Part shown: positions 31,946 to 42,266 of the stretch, piece by piece
Position numbering within the stretch: the first letter of the stretch is position 1
Layout of the letters: each line of letters opens with the position of its first letter
Origin: Panicum virgatum
Lineage: Eukaryota; Streptophyta; Magnoliopsida; Poales; Poaceae
Assembly (NCBI RefSeq): GCF_016808335.1
Contig: NC_053148.1
Span: 19,072,933 to 19,136,932, forward strand
Direction: 5' to 3'
Length of the DNA: 64,000 nucleotides
Translations under genes and position numbers: made by a program
Notes under the pieces: generated by a model
The model's input: only the letters and a program-made list of their open reading frames with translations
The model's database searches: none
Told to the model about the DNA's origin: nothing

Positions 31946-34874
31946 ATGGCCCCGGTTCAGCTCATCGACCCCGTGTTGTGGGGCAAGTCCGTCGCTGACC
32001 AGGCGTACTTGGAGTCATAGGTCGCCACCGGGCTCCTGCCGCAGATCACCGATTCGGCGCGCCCGGAGTGGATCGCCCCGGGGTCGACGGAGACGGAGCC
32101 GAAGCCCCCGACTGGCTACGTCATCCGCCTGGCGTGGCTGCACGAGCGGGGCTTCGGCATCCCCGCCAGCCGGTTCTTCCATGCGCTCTGCCACCATTAC
32201 GGGGTGGAGCTGCACAACTTCGACCGCAATGCCATCTCGCAGGCGGCAGTCTTCGTCACCGTTTGCGAGGGCTACTTGGGGGAGGTGCACTGGGACCTAT
32301 GGCGCCACCTGTTCCGGGGGGAGCTCTACACCAAATCCGTCTCGACGGGGGTGAGGAAGCCCGTTCGCGCCGGCAGCCTCACACTCCGGGTGCAGGAGAC
32401 GAGGAAGGACATGTACATCCCCTGCACGATGACGACAAAGAACTGTGACTGGGATAAGGCATGGTTCTACCTCCGCAACGACGACGGGAGGCTTCCAGCG
32501 TACACCGGCAAGATTCTGACGGAGAGGCCGGAATCTTGGGGGAATGGGGTATTGCCCGCCACTTGCCAGGCCAAGCTCAAGGTGTACACCATCGCCGTCG
32601 TTGCCAACTTCCACCGGCAGAGGGTGCTTCCCCTCATGGAGAGGAAGCACCCCATCTACAAGCTGACGCCGGAGGCCCCGTCTGAGGGCTCGCGGATGAT
32701 GGAGGAGCTACTCTCCCACGAGGTCGCCGCCCAGAGAGCGGAGCACACGGTGGCGCCCCCCACGACCGGCATTGTAGATCTCTGGGGAATCAAGATGCGC
32801 CCCGAAAAGGGGTATATCCAGCTGGTGAGAATCATTTCCGTGCATTGGTCATTTGTGTTGTCTTCCCCCTTCTGATCCTGGTCCCGTCCATAGGTGCTGA
32901 GCCGTCACGAATACATCTCGGTCCCTCCGCTCCCCGAGACCCGAGCTGTGAACCGCCAGTGTGCGGAGGCGCAGAAGGAGCGGAAGGACGCCAAGAAGCG
33001 GCGCCGCGACAGGAAGAGGAAGGAAAAGGAGCAACACAACAAGTTGAACTGGGAGCGGGAGAGGGATGGCCTCTCACCGCTGCCCACGCTCGAGACCACG
33101 CCGGAACCGGACGACGACTCCTCGGGGTCCGACGACGTCGACTACTCGATGTTCGAGGACCTCGACACGGGGGTGGTCGGGGACCAACCATCGGGCCAGC
33201 CCCGAGCTGGCGCCGACACCCCTGTGTCGGCGGTGGGCGGGAGGTCGCCCGCGACACCAGCGTTGGAGGTGGGCGAAGGCCGCCCGCAGCATCAGGAGAG
33301 GCGACCATCGGACGGATGATGCCGCCAAGGGGTCAAGCTGGCGCGGGGGCGCCACCCACCGGCCAATCCACGGGAGCTGGCGAGGCGGTGTGAGCCCCAA
33401 GGAGCTCGAGGAAGTGCAAGATGAGTGCCGTTTTGAGGTAAATGCTTCTTCGTCTGCTCTTTACTTTTAGTCGATACCCTCATCCCACGCTGATTCCGAT
33501 CTCCCCCTTGTTTGGCTCAGCCTGAAGGTTGCTGCGGCTGCTCCCCCACTGGCGCTTACCAAGGCTCTCAAGTCGGGAGCGAGCGCCACGCCTCGCACGG
33601 CGGCGCAGCCCCCGACCGAAGGGCCTCGGACGGCAGAGGAGATCAGTACCGGGAGGCGATTGCCCGGGGAGTCGTAGCGGGCCGGGAGCAGGCGGGTGAG
33701 GATGACGCCGGTCGGTGTAGCGCCGAGGATGCTGCCCGGCCGAACGCCGGAGGAGAGGCCGGTCGGGGCGGCACTGAGGACGTCGCCCGGCCGGCTGTAG
33801 AGGAGGAGACCGGCGGAGCCGCACTGGAGCGGCCCGCTGGTCAGACAGAAGGTGTCCCCGCCCCGGAGCCCAGGGAGATCGGGGATGAGAAGGCTGCAGC
33901 AACGGTAGCGCAGACGGCGCCGGTGGAGGAGGTGCCGGAGGAGGCGATGCCGGAGCGGGTCGAGGACCTAAGAGAGGTCGCCTCGGATGCCGCGTGCGGT
34001 GGAGTCGGCCTGTTCACCGACATTGCTACTACTTCCGAGGGTGGCCTCAGGGTCGGACCGTCCCAGCAGCCCAGCGAGGGGGGTGAGCTGGGCGATTGTC
34101 TAGTCCGGGGTCCCCGAGGATTTTGTTCGTGCCGAGCGGGAGGAGGACGAGGTCTGGCAGGCACAGCTCGACATCGGTGGCCAGATCGACACCGACCTCC
34201 AGCACGTCCTACAGCTTCACTGGCAGGAGACATACAACGTCAACACGATAGGTGCCCTTCCTTTTTACTTGTTTCTGATCATGTCTACACAGGGTTTGCT
34301 TATGTCCCCTATTCGTAGCAGCTGATAGCCTTGTCACGTGACAAGAGTGTGAAGATGGCCAACCTGTACTCCAGGGTGAACTGGCTCTAGAAGTACGGTG
34401 CCAGCCTGGGCACGGCTGGGCAAAGCTCTACCTAGGTGTCCACCCTGGAGGCGCGGGCCCGTGGGCTGGAGCTCGAGCTGGCCCGAGCCAACGGCGAGCG
34501 CGACGCGCAGAGGGCCGCAGCCTAGTAGAAGGCCAAGGTGGACAAGTCGCAAGCGGCCATGCTGCGGTAGAACGCGAAAGTCCTCGCGGCCAGGGCGACT
34601 GAGCTCCAGATCAAGGAAACGGCCATCGGAGCGCTCACCGACACCCTCCTGCAAAAGGATGTCCTCCTCGACGTCGCGCGGGTGCAGCTAGAGGAGGAGA
34701 GAAGGCGCACCGAGGGTAAGTGTCTAAATTTGCTCAAGTTGGTTTGGGATAGTCGAAGCTTATCTTTGTCTTTGCTCAGCGCTGCGGAAGGCGGTGGCAG
34801 AGGAGACGGCGGCGAGGGAGGCCCTCCAGGTCGCGTACTCGTCGGCGCAGAAGGACTATGAGGTCCTGGAGGAG
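31946..34874 (+). pseudogene. Element B antisense ORF, multi-exon (PF04195-like plus coiled coil)
   Basis: The frame opens at 31946 (MAPVQLIDPVLWGKSV) and encodes a globular domain like the PF04195 putative gypsy-type transposon family (GYVIRLAWLHERGFGIP, CEGYLGEVHWDLWRHLFRG, WFYLRNDDGRLP). GT-AG introns fit at 32825-32893, 33438-33520, 34252-34321 and about 34716-34779, all short (about 64-83 bp). Later exons encode a basic KKRRRDRKRKEK stretch, an acidic DDDSSGSDDVD stretch and a coiled coil. In-frame TAGs at 32018, 34388, 34433, 34523, 34526 and 34568 sit where Gln fits; a frameshift lies near 33310. It runs antisense to B's gag-pol and is interrupted by a solo LTR after 34874. Confidence 0.75.
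34870..34874. repeat. Target-site duplication AGGAG, left copy
   Basis: AGGAG precedes the TG end of the inserted LTR and recurs at 36307-36311. Removing the insert joins EVLEE to AAVATC in frame. Confidence 0.85.
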
Positions 34875-36306
34875 TGAAAGTGATTGTGTGCTCTAGCCTA
34901 AGAGGGGGAGGGGGTGAATTAGGCACTCTAAAAACTTAGACCTATGGTTCCAACTAGTTTGCACAAAACTTAAACTAAAACATGCTATCTAGAAGTGCAA
35001 CTAGGTTGTTCTACTGTGGAAACCTCTATCCCAAAAGAGTTTAGCAACCTATGGCCTTTCCTATCAAGAAACTATTCTATGAAAGTAAAGGCACACAAAT
35101 TGCTAGTATGAAATGCGGAAGCTTATTGAGCGGGATAGGAGATAGCAAACTCTTGACGCGGGTGTTTATCCCGTGGTTCGGTTAGCCACAAAGACACACC
35201 TACATCCACGCTGTTGTAGCACTCACTAAGAGTATTGCTACTCGGCCACCAAGTCTCTTCCGTGAACACAATCACGGTCACCTTGGTCCCGGGTTCCACT
35301 AAGGAGCTTCTCCACAAAGGATGGGGGTCTCCACGTCCCCCGCACAAAGATGTCATCGCCGCTCCACACCAAGTCGGAGGGTCGATGACGTTGCCGGCGA
35401 GCTTCACGCTCCAAGGTGCCGGCGCCCCAAGCTCTTGTTTTGGTTCGCTAATGAACCATAGCACAAAGGCTCGAAGCCTTGCAATCTCACTCACTAAGAG
35501 CTAATCCTTTACACAACACTCTCAAAGTGTGCTAAGGACTAAGGATATTATCTTGATGCTTTTGTATGGCTTGGAGATGTTCTTGGGTGTGTGTGGGATG
35601 TCCAGCAACTCCAGCAATCTTCAAATGGCCGGGGTGAGGCGTATATATAGGCCACCAAGTCTTGTAGCCGTTGCTCCAACGGTCAGTAGAAAATCTGCGT
35701 ATCACTGGAAGAACCGATGCCTCTGGTAGGGGTAGTGTCGGTTCATCCGGTCACTCTAAGACACGAAATAGCCATTGAACTTCTGACTGCTGCTACAGTG
35801 ACCACCGGTTGAACCGATGCTTGCCCGTCGGTTAAACCGGTCACTCACAGCCTTCTTCTCTTCTGCTGACGTCAATGCACCGACGCAATACTCCGATGCA
35901 CCGTCGGTTGAACCGGTGCTGAAGAAACTTCTCCTGGGCACTTGACATCGTCTCTGGTACATAGTACGCCCAATGCACCGATGCCCTTTCTTGGACCGTC
36001 GGTTCAACCGGTGCCTATAGGCTGACTTGGCTTCGATTCCCTCCTGCACCAAACATCATAACGTCGGTTCTTCCGACAAGCGTAGGATGCACCGATGCTT
36101 AGGCATCGGTTCTTCCAGTGCTCCTGAACCCCCGTAAGGGCGGCCCTTCGGGCCTTGCTATGCCTATCTTCTCTTTCTCTTTGTCATCACTTGAACCTAA
36201 AAGCCTGAGAATGGTCATCTTAACAATCATGTTAGTCCAAGTGTTGTGTTGTCATTCGATCACCAAAATCACTCGAAATGGCATAAATGGTGCCATGTTC
36301 ATTACA
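34875..36306 (-). mobile_element. Solo LTR, probably SIRE/Maximus-like Ty1/copia (1432 bp)
   Basis: It has TG...CA ends, a 5-bp TSD (AGGAG), and no coding domains. A TATA-like GTATATATAG is at about 35640-35649. The region 35700-36120 is packed with short repeats around CGTCGGTTGAACCGGTGC and its complement-like forms. The left end, read on the minus strand, finishes with TTCACCCCCTCCCCCTCTTAGG and CACTTTCA, resembling the 3' end of SIRE-type LTRs, hence the minus orientation. The family call is tentative; the solo-LTR structure is solid. Confidence 0.7.
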
Positions 36307-36311
36307 AGGAG

Positions 36312-36674
36312 GCTGCCGTGGCCACATGCCAGGGACTCGAGAGCGAGGGCGGCTTGTCCGGCAGCTCGCTGGCCAGTCGTCTGAGGTCCTTGGGTGGTCG
36401 GGTGACCGAGCGCCTCAAGGGTGCCCTCCGTCTCAGCGTCCAGAAGGCTCTCGGCATCGTCTCCACGCATTATATCGTCAACTTCGAGCAATTGGGCATG
36501 GGCTACATCGTCCCAGAAGGCGATGAGGACAACGTGGTCAATGCTATGGAGCAAGCCGACATAGCCGCCGAGGGCGCCGCCTCTGCCTTAACCGAGCTCT
36601 TCGAGAGCAATCTCTTTCCAGGCGCCGAGGACGATGAAGATGAGGGTGCGCGCGATGGCGAAGGCGACCTGTAA
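36312..36674 (+). pseudogene. Element B antisense ORF, last exon
   Basis: The frame continues from 34874 across the solo LTR: AAVATCQGLES, then SSLASRLRSLGGRVTERLKGAL and FEQLGMGYIVPEGDED, and ends in an acidic tail at a stop at 36672-36674. This C-terminal block (coiled coil, then a compact HYIVNFE domain) is commonly found at the end of such grass Tat antisense ORFs. No disabling mutation is seen in this exon. Confidence 0.75.
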
Positions 36675-37439
36675 GAAGCCTGGGCCGCGGAGCCCAAGTA
36701 GAGCAATTAGGATTTTGTTTTTGATTATCTTTCTTGTATAAGAGAACAAAGAAGTTATCTTAACAGCATGGCCGCTCGAGGCCTTTGTGTATTTGTGCGC
36801 ATCGTTTTATGTTTTTGTGCTCTCGTGTGCGGCTTAGACAAATTTCTGCTAGGATTTTCGCTTTTATAAGCAACTTAGGTGCAGGGAGCTGAGTGGGGGT
36901 GCCGTATCCCGGAGGCGTAGGTGGTCCTGTGGCTCAGCCAGCCCTGTCCCATAGTTGCCTATGTCTTGCATCCATTTGTCTAAGTGTACGAGGAGCTTAG
37001 ATACAAAAATTTTTCCACTCGTGCGCGGCTTAGGCAAATTTCTGTAAGGATTTTCGCTTTCATAAGCCGCTTAGGTGCAGGGAGGTGAGTGGGGATGCTG
37101 TATCCCGGAGGCGTAGGCGGTCCTGCGGCTCGGCCGGCCCTGTGCAATAGTTGTCTATGACTTGCGTCCATTTTTCGAAGTGTACGAGAGGCTTAGGTGC
37201 GAATTTTTTTTTGAAAAAACGATGGCGTTTTTGGGATGTTTGGGGGGTTCCCCCCATTATAACCCCCGAGGGAAGCTTGGTTTTGCCTAGGGTAAAGCCA
37301 AGTCTTCCTCAGTGGTACATGCGCGTCCGAGCCCCCGAGGGTTCGGGCGATTCCCGAAAAGTTGTAAGTAAAGTGTACTCTTTATTATTTTGGGAACTTA
37401 AAATACAAGTACAAAGTATGTACAAAAGAGCTTGGAATT
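36675..37439. repeat. Element B spacer with a 195-bp tandem duplication
   Basis: No gene is present. A unit starting 'ctcgtg(t/c)gcggcttag(a/g)caaatttctg' occurs at about 36823 and again at about 37018, with the second copy running to about 37200. It separates the convergent ends of the antisense ORF (36674) and pol (37440), matching the position of the tandem repeats in element A. Confidence 0.75.
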
Positions 37440-38640
37440 TCAGGGATAGAAGCGACGTAGCTGCTGAATGTTCCAAGCGTTGGTGAAGATTTCACCCTTC
37501 TCGTAAGCTAGTTTGTAGGTGCCTGGCTTGAGGACCTCCACGACGATGTACGGGCCTTCCCATGGCGGGGTGAGCTTGTGGCGTCCTCAGCTGTCTTGCT
37601 GAAGCCTCAACCCTAGGTCTCACTTGTTGAGGTCTCGGCGTCGAACCCTCTGTGCCTGGTATCGTCGCAGGGACTGCTGGTACCGCGCCGAGTGTAGGAG
37701 CGCCACATCTTGAGCCTCGTCCACCTGATCCAGTGAATCTCGCGGGCTTGCTGGTTCTGCTGCTCTTGATATGCTTTGAGCCTCGGGGACCCATACTCCA
37801 GGTCAGTGGGGAGGACGGCCTCAGCGCCATAGACGAGGAAGAACGGGCTGAAGCCCATGGCTCTACTCGAGGTCATTCTTAGGCTCCAGATGACCGAGGG
37901 TAACTCCGTGAGCCACCTTCGGCCAAACTTTTTCAGCTTGTTGAAGATTCTTGGCTTGAGGCCTTGTAGGATCATGCCATTGGCACGCTCTACTTGACCA
38001 TTCGTCTGTGGATGCGCCACAACTGACCAATCCACACGTATGTAGTGATCGTCGCAGAACTCCAAGAACTTCTTTCTTGTGAACTGGGTGCCATTATCCA
38101 TGATGACCGAGTTCGGGACTCCGAACCTATGGATTATGTCGGTGAAGAACCGCACAGCCTGCTCGGATTTGATCTTGGTGATGGGCCGAGCCTCGATCCA
38201 CTTGGAAAACTTGTCGATTGTTACCAGCAAGTGGGTGAAGCCCCCAGATGCCTTCTACAACGATCCAACGAGGTCCAGTCCCCACACGGTGAAAGGCCAT
38301 GTGACGGGGATGGTCTATAGAGCGTGAGCCGGAAGATGCATCTGACGGGCGTAGTACTAGCAACCCTTGCAAGTCTGCACAATTTCGGTGGCATTGGCGA
38401 CCGCTGTGGGCCAGTAAAAACCCTGCTTGAATGCATTGTCCACGAGGGTGTGTGGCGCCGCGTGGTGGCCGCAAACTCCAGCGTGGATGTCTCGGAGCAG
38501 TTTCCTGCCCTCGGGAATGGGGATGCAGCGTTGTAGGACGCCCGAGGGGCTGCGTTTGTAAAGTTCCTCGCCGATCAAGATGAAAGACTTAGCCCACCAG
38601 GCGATGAGCCGCGCCTGAGCGCGATCCGAGGGTAGCACCC
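37440..38640 (-). pseudogene. Element B integrase
   Basis: The minus strand encodes a zinc-finger region (about 38357-38638, HAGVCGHHAAPHTLV with CKGC), the first catalytic Asp in VWGLDLVGSL, the second in MDNGTQFTRKKF, the Glu in NGQVERAN, and the C-terminal stretch YKLAYEKGEIFTNAWNIQQLRRFYP ending at 37440. Three TAG stops (38357, 38316, 38255) fall within 105 bases, each where Gln fits. A frameshift near 37700-37740 shifts the C-terminal part. Confidence 0.85.
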
Positions 38641-38677
38641 CTCGGTTTATCCAGTCGAGGTACTGGTCACGCCAGTC

Positions 38678-39516
38678 TCATGAAAGTGGAGCCTCGTCAA
38701 TTTGCATTGCCTCGGCCTCGTCCGCCGAGGAGATCTCGGTCTCCATCTCCATGGCCTCGGACTCGCCCGTCGAGGGGTCCTCGGCCGCGGGCTCGGTGGC
38801 CGCTCTGCTAGCCCCCACTGGATTCTTCAAATCAACATATGGCTTGGCGAGGTCACGGGCAAAGACGTTTGGGGGGACGGTGCTCCGTCCCGACGCGATC
38901 TTGGCCAGTTCATCCGCCTCCTCATTGTACTTGCGTGCGACGTGGTTGAGTTCGAGGCCATCGAACTTGTCTTCGAGGTGGCACACTGTGTTGCAGTATG
39001 CCTCCATCTTCGGTCGTGGCAGCTAGACTCCTTCATGACTTGGTCGATGACGAGTTGGGAATCTCCTTGCACGTCGAGGCGTTTGATGCCGAGCTCGATG
39101 GTGATGCGAAGGCCGCTGAGGAGGGTCTCGTACTCCGCCATGTTGTTGGACGCCGGGAAGTGGAGGCGCACCACATAGCGCATGTGTACTCCGAGGGGCG
39201 AGATGAAAAGAAGGCCAGCACCTGCTCCAGTTTTCATCACCGACCCATCGAAGTAAAGGGTCCAACACTCTGCTTGAATTTGCGGTGGGGGCAGCTGAGT
39301 GTCGGTCCATTCAGCAATGAAGTCCGCCAAGATTTGGGAATTGATCGCCTTGCGAGGAGCATAAGTGAGAGCTTCTCCCATAAGCTCCACTGACCACTTG
39401 GCTATTCTACCCGTGGCATCCCTATTGTGGACTATCTCTCCCAACGGGAATGACGAGACCACAGTGACGGGATGAGCCTCGAAGTATTGGCGCAGCTTGT
39501 GCCGAGCCAGGACCAC
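38678..39516 (-). pseudogene. Element B second (archaeal-type) RNase H
   Basis: Downstream of the RT-linked RNase H, the frame has IAKWSVELMGE, then the RNase H signatures YFDGSVMKTGAGAG (first Asp), NNMAEYETLLSGL (Glu) and VQGDSQLVIDQV (Asp), and continues into LNHVARKYNEEADELAKIAS (last Asp). A duplicated archaeal-like RNase H is a known hallmark of Tat elements. A frameshift near 39010-39025 splits it into two overlapping frames (38827-39516 and 38678-39007). Catalytic residues remain. Confidence 0.82.
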
Positions 39517-39531
39517 TACGTATAGCAGCTT

Positions 39532-40692
39532 CTAGATCTGTGGATACTGCGACTTGGTCTCAGATAGGGCCTCGCTAATGAAGTACACCGGCCTTTGGAC
39601 GGGCAAAGCGTGTCCCTCCTCTTGTCTTTCCACAATGATGGCTGCGCTGTCCACCTGGGTCGTCGCTGCCACGTTTAGGTAGAGAGCCTCGCTGCCCATC
39701 GGCGGTGTCAGGATTGGGGCATGAGTGAGCGATGCCTTTATCTTGTCGAGGGCTTCCTGAGCCTCGGGGGTCCACGAAAAGCGCTCGGTTTTCCTCAGGA
39801 GTTGGTATAGAGGTAAGCCTTTCTCACCGAGATGTGAGACGAAGCGGTTAAGGGCTGCCAGGCAACCCATGACCCTTTGTACCCCCTTTAGGTCTCGGAT
39901 TGGTCCCATCCGAGTGATGGCCGAAACTTTCTCAGGGTTGGGCTCGATGCCTCGCTGGGAGACGATGAAACCCAAGAGCATGCCTCGAGGCACTCCGAAC
40001 ACGCATTTTTTCGGGTTGAGCATTACCCCCTTGGCTCTAAGGCAGTCGACCACGATCTTGAGATCGGTCACCAGGTCATTAGCTTTCCTGAATTTCACAA
40101 CGATGTCATTGACATATGCTTCTATGATCCGCCCGATATGGTCTCTAAACACGTGGAGCATACACCGTTGATATGTAGCTCCTGCATTTCTAAGGCCAAA
40201 AGGCATCGTGATGTAGCAGTACATGCCGAAAGGTGTGATGAAAGAAGTCACGAGCTGGTCGAATTCTTTCATCTTTATTTGGTGGTAACTGGAATAGACA
40301 TCAAGAAAGGATAACAGTTCACATCCCGCAGTTGAATCAACTATTTGATCAATTCGTGGCAAAGGAAATGGAACTTTTGGACATGCTTTATTTAAACCAG
40401 TATAATCTACGCACATCCTCCATTTTTCATTCTTTTTCTTAACTAGTATAGGATTAGCTAGCCACTCGGGATGGAATACCTCCTTGATGAATTCGGCCGC
40501 CAGCAGCTTATGCACCTCCTCGCCGATCGCCCGGCGCTTGAGCTCGTAGAAGCGTCGCAGACGCTGTTTCACTGGCTTGGAGTTGGGCTGGACGTCAAGG
40601 GAGTGCTCGGCGACCTCCCTCGGTATGCCAGGCATGTCCGAGGGGCTCCACGCGACGATGTCAGTGTTGGCACGGAGGAAGTCGACGAGCAC
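39532..40692 (-). pseudogene. Element B reverse transcriptase and first RNase H
   Basis: This frame has the RT core: KKNEKWRMCVDYTGLNKACP, FLDVYSSYHQI, YCYITMPFGLRNAGATYQR and the active-site region EAYVNDIVVKFRK. The family motif is YVDD; here it reads YVND, so one catalytic Asp is lost (GAC to AAC). The connected RNase H shows the YLNVAATTQVDSAAI and PVYFISEALS segments. It ends at a TAG (39532-39534) in the middle of PQI-stop-KLLY. The upstream boundary is a TAG at 40699 after LDSK. Confidence 0.88.
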
Positions 40693-40698
40693 AACTTC

Positions 40699-42266
40699 CT
40701 ATTTGCTGTCGAGGGTGGCGCTGATCTTCTGCGTCTTGCCGTCGGGGCAGTTCGGATCGAGGGGCACCTCCTTGACACCCTCGGCAGGCTCGAAGCTGCC
40801 AGCATGTCGGTGCGTGGAGTCCATGGCTTCGTTCGCCATCTTCTCCAAGTCGGCGTCGAGGGCCTCGTCCTCAGCCAGGGCCTCGGTGTGCTCGAAGCAT
40901 TCGACGTCGCATTCGTAGGTGTGCTCGAACGATGGGCCGACGGTGATGACGCCCTTCGAACCCGGCATCTTCATCTTGAGGTAGGTGTAGTTGGGGACCG
41001 CCATGAACTTGGCATAACACGGCCGTCCCAGAATGGCATGGTACGTCCCACGGAACCCCACCACCTCGAAGGTGAGCACCTCCTTGCGGAAGTTGGCCGA
41101 CGTGCCGAAGCAGACAGGCAGGTCGATTTGTCCGAGGGGCTGCACTCGCTTTCCCGGCGCAACACCGTGAAATGGCGATGTGCTGGGACGAAACTTGTCC
41201 AGGCCGATCCCCATGAGCTCCAGGATGTGCGCGTACATGATGTTGAGGCTGCTGCCTCCGTCCATGAGCACCTTAGAGAACCGAGTGTTGCCGATGACTG
41301 GATCCACGATGAGCGGGTACTGTCCCGAATTCGGAATGCAGTCGGGGTGGTCCTCGCGGCTGATGGAGATGGTGTCCTCCGACCAATCGAGGTAGGATGG
41401 CGTGGCCTTGTGAACGAAGAAGACCTCTCGGCGCTCTCGCTTGCGCTCCCGAGGGGTCATGTTCGCCGTTGGTTCGCCGAAGATGAAGAACACGTTCTTC
41501 ACCGAGGGGTAGACGTCATCGCCCCTGTCCTCCGCATCCTTCTTCTTGGCCTCGTCCTTGCGGCCGAGACAGTTGAAGTACTTGCGGAGCATGTCGCACT
41601 CTTCGAGTCTGTGGTTGACCGAGCCCTTATGATAAGGACACGGCTTCTTCAGCATGTCGTCGAACAGGCCACCACCTCGAGTGGGTCCTCGGGGACCTCT
41701 GCGATCAGAGGTGACAGCGAGGGCCTCGTCGGAGTCCTCCTCCTGCCCTTGACCATGCTGGTTCTGCTGGCCCTTCTTCTTTCCTTTCCTGCCCCGCTTC
41801 TGCTTCTTCTCGGGGTTCTTGGTCTTGCTGCCCTCCGTGGGCGCTCCCCCCTTGCGCTTGCCCTTCTCGCTGTCGAAGATGGCACCGACCGCCTCTTCGC
41901 CGGAGGCAAAGTTGGTGGCGACATCAAACAGCTCATTTGCACTGGAGGGAGGGCTCCGTCCCAACTCGTGCACCAGATCCTTGCATGTCGTGGCCAAATG
42001 AAAGGCACTAATGATGTCGGAGTCGGTGACGCTGGGGAGCTCGATGCATTGCTTGGAGAAGCGACAAATGTAATCACGCAGGGGCTCGTCGGGCTGCTGA
42101 CGGCATCCTCAGAGATCCCAAGAATTCCCAGGACGCACGTACATGCCCTGGAAGTTGCCCATGAAGGTCCTGACCAAGTGTGACCAGTCGTGGATCTGAT
42201 TGGCGGGAAGGTGTTCGAGCCAAGTGCGCACGGAGTCTGCAAGGTGCAGAGGAAGATTGCGAATGA
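40699..42266 (-). pseudogene. Element B gag C-terminal part and protease
   Basis: The frame 40699-41997 covers the gag end (FSKQCIELPSVTDSDI, HELGRSPPSSANELFDVATNFASGEEA), a Lys/Arg-rich stretch, a zinc-knuckle-like CPYHKGSVNHRLEECDML, and a protease with LMDGGSSLNIMYA, the D-G-G-S active site usual in Tat elements, and ILGRPCYAKFMA. The overlapping 41649-42242 frame carries upstream gag (YVRPGNSWDL, a stop TGA, then GCRQQPDEPLRDYI). The stop at 42122 region is CGA-to-TGA-like. Confidence 0.8.

Noticed and set aside
35700..36120. Repeated CGTCGGTT...AACCGGT motifs as a CRISPR-like array
   Set aside because: The repeats are short, irregularly spaced, in both orientations, inside a plant LTR, with no cas genes.
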